From contig CAIWHR010000557.1 in NCBI GenBank assembly GCA_903912485.1, positions 1 to 43,055 of the forward strand: DNA of 43,055 nt, given 5' to 3'. The DNA is from an uncultured beta proteobacterium. GTDB lineage: Bacteria > Pseudomonadota > Gammaproteobacteria > Burkholderiales > Casimicrobiaceae. The notes under the pieces are model-generated. The model was given only the letters and a program-made list of their open reading frames with translations. It did not search any database and was not told the DNA's origin. Below, piece after piece: positions 24,687 through 33,863 of the stretch. How positions within the stretch are numbered: the stretch's first letter is position 1; every line of letters begins with the position of its first letter. The position numbers were made by a program, and so were the translations under genes.

Positions 24687-26255
24687 TCACGCGGCGCCTC
24701 CATCCGGGCCGAGCGCAAGCTTGCCCGGACAGAGGATCTGGCCCGGATCGATGCCGGCCTTGAGGTGCCTCAGCAGCGCCAGTCCCGTCGACCCGAGCTG
24801 CTGTTCGAGATACGGCGCGAGTCGCATGCCGACGCCGTGATGGTCGTTCATGACCCCGCCGGACTCGATCGCGGCGAGCGCCGCCGCCCGCACGACGCGA
24901 TCGTGCAACTCGAGTGCGCTCTCGAGATCGTCCGGCCCCTTGGGAATGCCGAAACGCGGGTAGATCATCGACCCCCACTCGAACCAGTGCGACAGGTGGG
25001 TCCGGACGGTCAGTCCCCAGACCGGGTCGATGGACTCGCGCATGGCGCAAGTGACGTTCCGGTAAAGCGCCTCGATGTGGGTGAAGTCCGACACGGCATC
25101 CATCGTGCACCAGATCTGCGGAAGCTGCGGCGCGTACGGCGGGTGGTAGAAGACATAGCGCTTGTCCCACCACGTCTCGCCGATCGTGGCGTCGAGTTCG
25201 CGGGCGCCCTGCCCCACGCAGATCTCGCGGCAGATCGCCGCCTCGGCATCGACCAGAGAAGGGTGGTCGCCGTCGAACATGACGACCATGGTTTCGCTGT
25301 CGAGCCCGGCGTCGACCGCGCGGTTGAGGCTGTGCATCGCCGCGTCCTTGTCGTACAGGCGCATCACCGCGGGCCGCAGACCGCTGGTCATGATGCGACG
25401 GCCGGCCTCGATTCCCTGCGCCAGGCCGTCGAATCGGAAGGCGCCGAAACTGCGCCGCGCCGGAATCCGCCGCAGCTTGACCTTCACCGCGGTGATGACG
25501 CCCAGCACACCCTCGCTGCCCACGAAAAGCTGCGTCACTTCCGGTCCGACGCCGTGCCGCGGCACTTCGGGAAGCTGGACGATGTCGCCGCCGGGCAGGA
25601 CGACTTCGACGGACAGGACGTGGTCCTGGATCGTCCCGTACTTGGTCGACAGTACGCCGGAACCCCTTGCCGCGACGCAGCCGCCGATGCTCGCCCACTC
25701 CGCCGATGCCGGGTAATGCGTGAAGGTCAGCCCCTGGGCATTGAGGTCGTCTTCGAACTCCTTGACGTTCATGCCCGGTTCGACCGTGCAGGTCAGCGAA
25801 AGAAGATCCAGGTGCCGCACGCGCTTCATCCGGCCCATGTTGAGCAGAATGCCGCCGCAGTTGGCGTTCGCGGCACCCTGGACGCCGGAACCGCCACCCA
25901 GCGGAGTCACCGGAACGCGGAGTCGGGTGGCGAGCTTCATGATCGCCGCGACCTCCTCGGTGGAGGTCGGTGCGGCCACCACGTCCTGGGTGGCAAGCGG
26001 CTTTCCGTGATGCGCGTGGATATAGGTGAGCCAACTCATGTCGCCCGGGTATTGCCGCCGCGCTTCGGCTCCCTGGAGCACGCGCTCGGCACCCACGATC
26101 GCGGCCACCTCGGCGGCAAGCTCGCGGGAGTCGAAGTCGGAGCGCGCGCCGAACGTGCCGTACGTCGGCCACTTGATGTCGTTCATGCGGCACGCACCGC
26201 GGATGCGGATGCCAGCCGGGGAAGTCCGTTTCGCTTCATGCCGCTCGTTCTCCAT
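24687..26255 (-). CDS. FAD-linked oxidase (glycolate/lactate dehydrogenase or AGPS-like)
   Basis: A 522-residue flavoprotein. Start 26255 (MENERHEAK) is chosen because it lies ~45 bases from the predicted transcription start; MNDIKWPTYG at 26186 is a good alternative and neither has a strong ribosome-binding site. The PCMH-type FAD domain shows VAAPTSTEEVAAIMKLA, VTPLGGGSGVQG, LTCTVEPGMNVKEFE, ASIGGCVAARGSG and GSEGVLGVITAVKVKL. The C-terminal cap ends in NDHHGVGMRLAPYLEQQLG and KAGIDPGQILCPGKL, as in D-lactate/glycolate dehydrogenases and alkyldihydroxyacetonephosphate synthase. It is first gene of the catabolic run and probably oxidises a 2-hydroxy acid or related alcohol. Confidence 0.9.
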   Translation of the reverse strand: MENERHEAKRTSPAGIRIRGACRMNDIKWPTYGTFGARSDFDSRELAAEVAAIVGAERVLQGAEARRQYPGDMSWLTYIHAHHGKPLATQDVVAAPTSTEEVAAIMKLATRLRVPVTPLGGGSGVQGAANANCGGILLNMGRMKRVRHLDLLSLTCTVEPGMNVKEFEDDLNAQGLTFTHYPASAEWASIGGCVAARGSGVLSTKYGTIQDHVLSVEVVLPGGDIVQLPEVPRHGVGPEVTQLFVGSEGVLGVITAVKVKLRRIPARRSFGAFRFDGLAQGIEAGRRIMTSGLRPAVMRLYDKDAAMHSLNRAVDAGLDSETMVVMFDGDHPSLVDAEAAICREICVGQGARELDATIGETWWDKRYVFYHPPYAPQLPQIWCTMDAVSDFTHIEALYRNVTCAMRESIDPVWGLTVRTHLSHWFEWGSMIYPRFGIPKGPDDLESALELHDRVVRAAALAAIESGGVMNDHHGVGMRLAPYLEQQLGSTGLALLRHLKAGIDPGQILCPGKLALGPDGGAA

Positions 26256-26307
26256 TGTCTGACCCGCTGGCCTCGGACGAGTCCGCGCACCTGAATCGGC
26301 GCGGGAA

Positions 26308-26336
26308 ATGTTAGCGGTAGCATTTTTTCCGGTCAA
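26308..26336 (-). promoter_or_regulatory. Promoter of the catabolic run with overlapping LacI-type operator
   Basis: Reading the minus strand, TTGACC (26331-26336) and TAACAT (26308-26313) are separated by exactly 17 bases and make a good sigma-70 promoter. The operator ATGTTAGCGGTAGCAT (plus-strand reading, 26308-26323) covers the -10 and most of the spacer, so binding would block RNA polymerase. It is the second copy of the palindrome found before the LacI-family gene. Transcription should begin near 26300. Confidence 0.75.
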
Positions 26337-26469
26337 GCTGCAATGCAATGGCTGCACTGCAACATGGATCGGCCGGCGCTGCCACGCCTGCGCCCACCGT
26401 GCCCCGAGGCGGGCCGGCTCGGCGCCCGCGTCGGTTCTATGGACCCCGAGAGCGCAAGACCCCGCCCTG

Positions 26470-27603
26470 TCAATCCAGTTCGATCACCTCACGCTGCGCG
26501 GCCGGAGCAGGCGGCACCGGGGTTGCCTCGTAGAATGGCTGCGTCCCCGAAGGCGGATCCCGGCCGTAGTTCGCGACGCTCAGGCGACCGCTACTGTGCA
26601 ACCGGATCTCGGCAAATCCAAAGGTGGTGCCAAGCTTCGGCGCCCACTCTTTCTCAAGCGGTGCGCCACCGTTTCCGGAAACGATCTGCCATATCCTCGG
26701 TGCCGCCACGAGCCGGGCAGCATTGAACGCGTGCACATGGCTGCAGAAATAGGCCTTCACCTTCGGAGTCCTCTGCAGCAGAGCGGCAAGATCACCTGCC
26801 AGCTGATGCTGGTTCAGATTCAGGATGGTGTGGCCATAGGCGGGCGGCGGCACGAAATCCGGGACTTCGATCGGGCGATGGCCCATGAGCAGGATTGCGC
26901 TGATCGCGGGATCGGCTTGCGCTGCCGCGAGATCAGCCGCGAGCCAGTGGATCGGAATCCATCCCGAGTAAGGCAATCCGGTAGCCGGATTCGTGGCCGT
27001 GGACAGCGTGTCGGTGTTGATGATCACGATATGCACGGCGCCCCAGTTGAACGAATGCGTGTAGCGGCTTTCGTCCTCGACCAATTGATCCGGATTGGCA
27101 CCTCCGGGCCTGGGACCATTGGCTTCGAAGGGAAACAGCCGATTGCTCGCGATCCAGGAATTCCAGACGGAGTAGGAGTAGGGGTACGGTGCCTCGTCGT
27201 CGACGGCCTTGTCCGAATAATCCATCTCGTGGTTCCCCGGCAGCGGAACGAGGTTGATGGCCGCCCCGCCGTGGAATCCTCGAAACAACGTCATCCAGGC
27301 GTTGAGTTGCACTTCCAGTGCACGGCCCTGATCCTCCAGCTCGCCGACCACCAGATCGCCCAGGATGAACGTGTGGTCCGGCTTGCTCGGCAACGCCGCG
27401 ATGTCCGCGACATTCTGCCGAAGCTGCGGGATGTTGGTACCGCTCGGATTCGCCTGCGGGATGGGTTGCCAATTCGCGTTGCCAATCTGCAAGTCTCCCA
27501 TGACGACCAGCGACCGTTCCACGGGATCGCTTCGGGTCGCATTGTCGGTAAGGCAACCGGTGAGGATGAACGTCAGCGCAAGTGCCGGGAGCAGTGCAGC
27601 CAT
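26470..27603 (-). CDS. Metallophosphoesterase lipoprotein with an altered first motif
   Basis: A 377-residue protein. ATG 27603 is chosen because it starts a lipoprotein signal (MAALLPALALTFILTGC, lipobox LTGC, Cys17); upstream residues in frame lack protein character. Calcineurin-like motifs are LGDLVVG, PGNHEMD, MGHRPIE and CSHVHAF. The first motif, usually D-x-H, reads GDLQIG, so the His metal ligand is Gln. That may change metal use or abolish activity. It is unrelated in length and detail to the Tat-exported enzyme at 6603. It probably faces the periplasm. It stands apart from the catabolic run, 214 bases from the oxidase start. Confidence 0.8.
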   Translation of the reverse strand: MAALLPALALTFILTGCLTDNATRSDPVERSLVVMGDLQIGNANWQPIPQANPSGTNIPQLRQNVADIAALPSKPDHTFILGDLVVGELEDQGRALEVQLNAWMTLFRGFHGGAAINLVPLPGNHEMDYSDKAVDDEAPYPYSYSVWNSWIASNRLFPFEANGPRPGGANPDQLVEDESRYTHSFNWGAVHIVIINTDTLSTATNPATGLPYSGWIPIHWLAADLAAAQADPAISAILLMGHRPIEVPDFVPPPAYGHTILNLNQHQLAGDLAALLQRTPKVKAYFCSHVHAFNAARLVAAPRIWQIVSGNGGAPLEKEWAPKLGTTFGFAEIRLHSSGRLSVANYGRDPPSGTQPFYEATPVPPAPAAQREVIELD

Positions 27604-27760
27604 GCTCCTGCAGCTGCTGGTCGACGAGGCTGCCGACACCTTCGCCGACGCCGGAACCGCGCGGTGTGGACTTTGCAGCCGGGAAACGCAACGGGCAAGT
27701 GCTCTACAGGTAATCATTGGGCGGACTCGCACATAGGGATTACGGGGTGGGCAAGCGCTC

Positions 27761-30700
27761 TCATGCCGAATCCAGCACTTCCCGGACCTTGGCGGTCAGT
27801 TCATCTATGGAGAACGGCTTCTGGATGAAATGCACGCCCTGGTCCAACACGCCCTGGTGAACGATGATGTTGGCTGTGTACCCCGACATGAACAGCACCT
27901 TGAGACCTGGATAGCGCGATTGCAGGTTCCTGGCGAGGTCGCGTCCATTCATCTCGGGCATGACCACGTCGGTCGTGAGCAGATGAATCACTCCCGCGTG
28001 CTCGCCGGCGATGCGGATGGCTTCACCCGGGCCCTTCGCCGGCAGTACCGCGTAGCCCTGCCGCGCGAGAACCCTTTCGGCCAGCTTCAGAATGGAGGGT
28101 TCGTCCTCTACCAGGAGGATGGTCTCCTGGCCGCGACCCGCCGGATCCGCTGAGTCTGTCGTCTGTTCCCGGGCGTCCCCTCCTTCCTGCCGCGGCAGAT
28201 AGATCGTGAACGTCGTGCCTGTACCCGGCTCGCTGTAGACGTTGATGAAACCGTTGTTCTGCTTGACGGCGCCATACACGGTCGCCAAGCCGAGGCCGGT
28301 CCCTTCGCCGGCGCCCTTGGTGGTGAAGAAAGGCTCGAAGATGTGTGCCAGCGTTTCCTTGTCGATGCCGTGACCGTTGTCGCTGACGGATATGCGCGCA
28401 TAGTCGCCGGGAACACAGCCCGCGTGAACGGCACAGTAGCTCTCGTCCAGCGTCCTGTTTCCCGTCTCTATGACTATGTTGCCGACGCCGGCGATCGCGT
28501 CACGGGCGTTGATGCACAGGTTGGCCAGGATCTGGTCGATCTGCGAGGGGTCGACCTTGACCCGCCACAGATTCGCCTCGGGCCGCCAGGTCAGGCTGAT
28601 ATCCTCGCCGATGAGACGCTGCAGCATCTTGATGATGCCCGGAACCGTCTCATTGAGGTCCAGCACCATGGGCGCGACCACCTGCTTGCGCGCAAACGCC
28701 AGCAGTTGCCGCGTGAGGTCGGCAGAACGGTTGGCCGCCTTGCGGATTTCGACGAGGTCCGTGTGCAGCGGCTGCGCGGGATCCACGTGCTCGATGGCCA
28801 TCGCCACGTTGCCGAGAATCACCGTCAGCATGTTGTTGAAGTCGTGCGCGACGCCGCCCGCCAGCCGGCCCACCGATTCCATCTTCTGGGCCTGCTGGAC
28901 CTGGATTTCGAGGGCTGCCTTCTCCTTCGCCGCCCGCGTGCGCTCGGTGATGTCCGTGAATGTGACGACCACCTGCAGGATCGCGCCCTCTTCGTCACGC
29001 ACCGGATAGGCATTGCACAGCCCCCAGGCAGGTTCGGCGCGATCGGGACGGCACATGCCGACGACGTAATTTCGCAATTCCTTGCCGGAAGCAATGACGC
29101 GATTGACGGGATAATCCTTCAAGGGCATGGGCGTTCCATCTTCCTGGAGAAAACACCAGGCGGAGTCCATCGCCGCCTTGCCCAACAGTTGGTCTTCGCT
29201 CAGTCCGAGGAACGATGCCGCCGCCGCATTCGAAAACAGGATCGAGGTGTCGGCACGGTGAACCACGACGCCGGATGAGAGATTGATCAGCAGCGTTCGA
29301 TACAGTTCCTCGCTGTCGCGCAACGATTTCTCGGTCCGCTTGCGCTCCGTGATGTCGCGAACGAAGGCACAGTTTCGCTCCTCGCCGCCGTACTTGACGT
29401 AATTGGCGACAATCTCCACCGGAAAAAGTCTTCCCTCGCTGGAACGTTGCTCGGACTCGAACGTCATCGAACCGCGCCGCCGCAGTTCGGCGAAGTGCTG
29501 CGGCCATAGTTCCTCATTGAAGCGGGCATCGACGTCCGGAACGCGCAACCGGAGCAATTCCTCTCGGGTGTAGCCAAGCGAACGACATGCCGCTGCATTG
29601 ACGTCTACAATGCGGGCGTCCGGCGTCATCCAGAAGAGTGCGTCGGATGCCGCATCCACGCTGAAGCGGGTCAGGCGCAGCGTCTCCTCTGCCCGGTATT
29701 GCTCGGTGACGTCGCTGAACACCAGGACCACGCCGACGATTTCGTCACCGGCGTTGCGAATCGGCGATGCGCTGTCGGCGATCTGATATTCCCGTCCGCC
29801 ACGGGCCAGCAGCACGGTGTGGTTGGCGAGGCCGACGACCTTGCCCTGCGCCATCACCAGCTGTACCGGGTCGGGTACGGTCTCGCGGGTGAGGGCGTTG
29901 ACGATGCGGAAGACGTCCGACAGCGGTCGGCCGGCGGCGTCGGCCAGCGTCCAGCCCGAGAGGCGCTCGGCGGAGGCGTTCATGCGTGTCACGCGCCCGG
30001 TCGCGTCGGTAGCGATGACTGCGTCGCCGATGGAATTCAGAGTGATCGCGAGGCTCTCTTCGCTCTCCTGCAGGTCGCGTTCGGTTTTCTTGCGCACCGC
30101 CTCGCGGTCAGCCAGAAGATGGCCGTAGGCCCGTTGTCGCCTCTGGTAGGAATGCAGTCCCAGAGTGGTCGTGACGACCAGCAGGAAGAACAATCCGCCG
30201 TGTACGAAAGCGCTCCCGCGCCAGGGCGCGAAAAGCGCCGACAACTCCCGGCTGACGGCGATCACCAGGGGCTTGTCCATGGACACCGCTGCCGGCTGGA
30301 TGGTGCGCAGAACCGTCAGCCGGGCCTCACCCGTGGACGCGACGACACCCTTGTACACATTGATCGGCATTGCGCTCTTCATGTGCTCGACAAAGAAGGC
30401 TCCGGGCCTGGCCGTCAGGTCGACGCCCACAATGCCCTGCGGGTCGGGAGCTCTGAAGACCACTTTGCCGTCGCCATGAATCAGCGATGTACGCATGTCC
30501 GGTGCGTAGAGCACCGATTGCATCAGCGTGCGGAAATACGCGGGGTCGAGACTGACCAGGATGACTCCCGCGAACGCCCCCTTGTCATCGAGCAAGACCT
30601 CCGACACGTTCAGCACGTAATCGCCCGTTGCGGCCAGGAACGGCGGAGCGACGTAGAGCGTGGACGGGTTCATTCCCTGGCGAGCGACCTGAAAATACCC

Positions 30701-31102
30701 CCGGCTGCTGAAGTTCTGCCCGACAAATTCATCCGGGCTCCGGGCGATCAGCGTGCCGTCTGCATCGAAGACGGATATGGCGCGCGCGCCGAACATGGCA
30801 TCGCGCACAACTTGCAGCTGGTGGTCGAGCTGCGCCTTGCTGTCCTTCCGTGCTTTCAGCGTCGGCAGATCGCTGCGAATCGAGTCCAGCGCATGCTTGG
30901 TCGAGGTCAGCTGGCGCTCGAGATTTTCGTCGACGACGTTGGTCTGGGTGGCAAGCCGTTCGCGCTCGCCAGCATCGATGGCCTGGTGTCCGGAGTAGAG
31001 ATTCCAGCCGACGACGCTGCCTAGCAGCAGCAGGACGCCTGCGAGAACCAGCCACTGGGCGACGCGAGCATGCGCGTTCAGTCGCTCCAGGAAAGCGCTC
31101 AT
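27761..31102 (-). CDS. Hybrid sensor histidine kinase with Cache and three PAS domains plus receiver
   Basis: A 1113-residue membrane kinase. ATG 31102 (MSAFLERLNAH) puts the first membrane helix at ~13-35; 38 more codons are open upstream. A large periplasmic dCache-type sensor follows (DADGTLIARSPDEFVGQNFSSRGYF), then a helix at ~305-327. Three PAS domains end in VFSDVTEQYR, VRDITERKR and TFTDITERTR. The kinase core has His in GRLAGGVAHDFNNMLTVILGN (the ATP-dependent NtrB-like type), then INARDA, SDNGHGID and GEGTGLGLA. The receiver ends the protein with ETILLVEDEP, TTDVVMPEMNG and IQKPFS. A separate phosphotransfer or output partner must exist elsewhere, since no regulator gene is adjacent. 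Confidence 0.92.
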   Translation of the reverse strand: MSAFLERLNAHARVAQWLVLAGVLLLLGSVVGWNLYSGHQAIDAGERERLATQTNVVDENLERQLTSTKHALDSIRSDLPTLKARKDSKAQLDHQLQVVRDAMFGARAISVFDADGTLIARSPDEFVGQNFSSRGYFQVARQGMNPSTLYVAPPFLAATGDYVLNVSEVLLDDKGAFAGVILVSLDPAYFRTLMQSVLYAPDMRTSLIHGDGKVVFRAPDPQGIVGVDLTARPGAFFVEHMKSAMPINVYKGVVASTGEARLTVLRTIQPAAVSMDKPLVIAVSRELSALFAPWRGSAFVHGGLFFLLVVTTTLGLHSYQRRQRAYGHLLADREAVRKKTERDLQESEESLAITLNSIGDAVIATDATGRVTRMNASAERLSGWTLADAAGRPLSDVFRIVNALTRETVPDPVQLVMAQGKVVGLANHTVLLARGGREYQIADSASPIRNAGDEIVGVVLVFSDVTEQYRAEETLRLTRFSVDAASDALFWMTPDARIVDVNAAACRSLGYTREELLRLRVPDVDARFNEELWPQHFAELRRRGSMTFESEQRSSEGRLFPVEIVANYVKYGGEERNCAFVRDITERKRTEKSLRDSEELYRTLLINLSSGVVVHRADTSILFSNAAAASFLGLSEDQLLGKAAMDSAWCFLQEDGTPMPLKDYPVNRVIASGKELRNYVVGMCRPDRAEPAWGLCNAYPVRDEEGAILQVVVTFTDITERTRAAKEKAALEIQVQQAQKMESVGRLAGGVAHDFNNMLTVILGNVAMAIEHVDPAQPLHTDLVEIRKAANRSADLTRQLLAFARKQVVAPMVLDLNETVPGIIKMLQRLIGEDISLTWRPEANLWRVKVDPSQIDQILANLCINARDAIAGVGNIVIETGNRTLDESYCAVHAGCVPGDYARISVSDNGHGIDKETLAHIFEPFFTTKGAGEGTGLGLATVYGAVKQNNGFINVYSEPGTGTTFTIYLPRQEGGDAREQTTDSADPAGRGQETILLVEDEPSILKLAERVLARQGYAVLPAKGPGEAIRIAGEHAGVIHLLTTDVVMPEMNGRDLARNLQSRYPGLKVLFMSGYTANIIVHQGVLDQGVHFIQKPFSIDELTAKVREVLDSA

Positions 31103-31318
31103 GTCAACCCGTCCGCGCGGCCGCGCTTCGACGAACGGAGTGGTCGCCGAATGGAATCGGCTCCTGGTGTCGGGCCTTCGGTTGCCATGAAGATGCGCGC
31201 ATTGGGATGGGTTCACCTACGCAGGCATGATACGCCGGGAATCGAGCACCGATCGGGGCGCCGGCCAAGGGCAAGTCGCCGCCGCGAACCAGCCGCACGA
31301 AGGGCCAGCCCGCGCGTC

Positions 31319-33304
31319 TCAGGGGGACTGCGCCTCGCGACCGGGTACCGAGTAGATCCAGAAGCTCTTGCCTTCGAGCGGACTGACGAAGCGTTCCGCC
31401 ACGCCGCGAGGATAAAGACCGAGCAGTACGGCCAGCGTGTCCTGATCGTTTTCCTTGACGACGAACAGCTTGTTCCCCGGCACCGCCCGCGTCCCGGGCA
31501 GGTCGTCGCGCCGCAGCGCGAAGTCGCGGGCGGGGTACCCGCTCTGCATTCCCGCCAGGCGGGTGTCGACCCAGTGCGGGTACGGCACCACGAAGACGGC
31601 TTCCGGGCGGTTGCCGGCGGCGACGAAGGCGCGCACGACGCGGCCGATGTCCGACGTATTCCACGCGCTACGCAGAAACTGAGCGGAAAAGGCATCGAAC
31701 ACCAGCGCGTAATTCTGCAGCGTGGAGATCGTCAGCAGCAGCACGACCACCGCGGGCGCGACCGCGAGTTGCCAGCCCGCGCGGCACGACGACCGCAATC
31801 CGGCATAGATCCCGTCGAGCGCCATGGCGGCAACGACGAACACCACCACCGCGGCGCCGCCGGTGCGGTTGAGCGACGGGTTCTCGCCGGGGAACGCGAG
31901 CGACAGGATCGACGGCATCAGCAGCAGCGGGATCGCCAGCAACAGGAAGAGATCCAGCCACCGGCGCTGGCCGAGGTAGCGCGCGAAGAGGAATACGCTT
32001 CCGATCACGAACAGCGTGGCGGTCACCACGTCCAGCGCCGGGCGATGGGGAACCGAATGCACCCAGATCTCGCCGTTGTCGAAATTGAACATCCGCATCG
32101 CATTGAACGCGTTGCCGGCGAATATCCGCCAGGCGGACGCCGCGAGCGGCTGCTCCTCGCCGGTCAGGCGCGTCAGCGCGCGGTACGCGAACAACTGCGG
32201 ATTCTCGACGGCGTAGCGCAGCAGCGGCAGGAACGCCAGCAGCGAAGCCGCGACCAGGATCGAAAACAGCACCAGGGTCTGCCTGCGATGGCCGGCGGCC
32301 TGGCGGTGCAGCAAATACAGTCCCGCGCCCAGCAGCATCACCAGCGGCACGACGCGAAAAGGGCTGTAGCCGTGCAGGCCCAAGCCGAGGAACAGGCCGG
32401 CCAGGATGAAGTCGTTGCGGTCCTGACGGCGCAGGCCGCGGATCAGGTAGTAGAGCGCGGGCGCCGTAAAGGCCGGGTAGAGCGGGAAACGCAATCCGAT
32501 GCGGCTGATGGTGTTCAGCCAGTACGAAGCGCCGGCCAGAACGAGGGCGAACAGCGCGACGCGCCTGCCGCCGACTTCCCTGCCGAGCAGATAGACGTAC
32601 GGCAGCGTGAACAGGCCGATCAACGCGGTGCCCAGCTTCAGGCTGATGAACGACGCCCCGGTGCCGAACGCGGTGGCGACCAGCGCGGTCCAATAGAACT
32701 GGATGAACTCGCGACCGGTGTTGCGGGGGAAGAAGACGTGCGTCTGCCCCTGCATGACGTCGAGCACGTCCAACAGCTTCTCCGCGTGATCGCTGAACGG
32801 TTCGCCCGGGACGCCGTCCAGCCGGTAAAGGCGCAGGAATGCGATCACGCCCGTCAGTGCGACCAGAAGCAGGCCCCAGCGCGTCGCGGGCGGCAGCCGG
32901 CGGCTGTGCCCGAGAAGACAAGACCGCCACTTCGGGATCGTGGGCGAGTCGGGGGCGTATAGCCACAGCGCACGGACGAAAAGGACGATTGCCGCCAGCC
33001 AGAGGCTGACATTTGCCGCGGTAAACAGGTTGCCGCCGAAGAAAGCGAAAGCAGCCACCGCCGTCGCAAACGCGAGGGTGAGCGTGCCGCGACGGCAGGA
33101 CCCGGGGTCGGTCAGAACCGGGACTTCCACCGGATCGGGCAGCGAGAATTCCCGGGCCGCGACAGCCCAGGCCAGCAGGGCCAGCGCGACGAGGTAGAGG
33201 CCGAGTGCGGGCATCGAGGCGTCGGCTGGCGGCTCGAGCAGGCACTGCGCGAAGATCGCCAGCGCCAGCGCCAGAGAGATCCGCCAGGGAACGTCGGTGG
33301 TCAT
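31319..33304 (-). CDS. Polytopic membrane glycosyltransferase, GT39/PMT (ArnT-like) family
   Basis: A 661-residue protein with about a dozen hydrophobic helices. The first periplasmic loop contains YRLDGVPGEPFSDHAEKLLD, with the acidic residues expected at the catalytic site. GREFIQFYWTALVA and LKLGTALIGLFTLPYVYLLG follow, the typical PMT/ArnT core. A soluble periplasmic C-terminal domain begins near residue 530 (NTSDIGRVVRAFVAAGNRPEAVFV). Members move sugars from polyprenyl-phosphate carriers to proteins or lipids on the outer side of the inner membrane. Acceptor and sugar are unknown. It stands alone on the minus strand, 216 bases upstream of the hybrid kinase start. Confidence 0.85.
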   Translation of the reverse strand: MTTDVPWRISLALALAIFAQCLLEPPADASMPALGLYLVALALLAWAVAAREFSLPDPVEVPVLTDPGSCRRGTLTLAFATAVAAFAFFGGNLFTAANVSLWLAAIVLFVRALWLYAPDSPTIPKWRSCLLGHSRRLPPATRWGLLLVALTGVIAFLRLYRLDGVPGEPFSDHAEKLLDVLDVMQGQTHVFFPRNTGREFIQFYWTALVATAFGTGASFISLKLGTALIGLFTLPYVYLLGREVGGRRVALFALVLAGASYWLNTISRIGLRFPLYPAFTAPALYYLIRGLRRQDRNDFILAGLFLGLGLHGYSPFRVVPLVMLLGAGLYLLHRQAAGHRRQTLVLFSILVAASLLAFLPLLRYAVENPQLFAYRALTRLTGEEQPLAASAWRIFAGNAFNAMRMFNFDNGEIWVHSVPHRPALDVVTATLFVIGSVFLFARYLGQRRWLDLFLLLAIPLLLMPSILSLAFPGENPSLNRTGGAAVVVFVVAAMALDGIYAGLRSSCRAGWQLAVAPAVVVLLLTISTLQNYALVFDAFSAQFLRSAWNTSDIGRVVRAFVAAGNRPEAVFVVPYPHWVDTRLAGMQSGYPARDFALRRDDLPGTRAVPGNKLFVVKENDQDTLAVLLGLYPRGVAERFVSPLEGKSFWIYSVPGREAQSP

Positions 33305-33863
33305 GCGTGCAATGACGGGGTGATGGCGGCTCGGGTCACGCTGTCGGCGCCGATGCCGCGGGTCCGGACCGTTGTGGTGGAAGCGCGATCCCGGCGTTTC
33401 CTCTGGTGAGGTGCGCCGGTGCGCGCCGTCGACGCACCGTGCGTCGGAGTGGTCCGAAACTGTAACATTTCACGGGAACGTTTCGAGAACCGACTGGCCC
33501 GACATGGCGATGCCGGCCCGCCGAAGCTGCAGCACCTGCCTCCGGCGACTGCTGACACCGAAGGCGGCAATGCTGGCCGTCGTGTAGGTCGGCCCGGTTA
33601 ACGTTTACGTTGTCGCGGACGCAATTCCGCAAACTGCAACCGGCGGCGCCAACAGCAACCCCCCCGGCAATTTCAGCACAAGATTCATCTACTCGTCCCC
33701 GTTGTGTCTCCCCGACTATTACTTCAAGCAACGCCTCGTCGCGGTGCTGCCCCGTGCCTGTCCAGCCGACCATGATCGAAGAAGCCAGCGTCGACGCCTA
33801 TGGCGCATCGGAGCAGACCCCCGGCGGGTGCACGATGCTCGAGGAGCACGTCGCGCTGCCGCG
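33305..33863. other. Intergenic stretch, no convincing gene
   Basis: This 559-base gap lies between the end of the big lipoprotein gene and the start of the GT39 gene, both on the minus strand. It should hold the GT39 promoter; AT-rich sequence near 33455-33490 is the likeliest place but no clear -35/-10 pair was found. A plus-strand frame around 33590-33760 looks faintly protein-like but has no start codon. Confidence 0.4.

Noticed and set aside
22295-24763. 822-codon open frame on the plus strand
   Set aside because: It is opposite the kinase and SDR genes, which have full family motifs; the translation is His/Arg-rich noise.
33590-33770. Plus-strand protein-like stretch (VNVYVVADAIPQT and following)
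   Set aside because: No start codon or ribosome-binding site, an in-frame stop just upstream, and no recognisable family; kept as a mention only.
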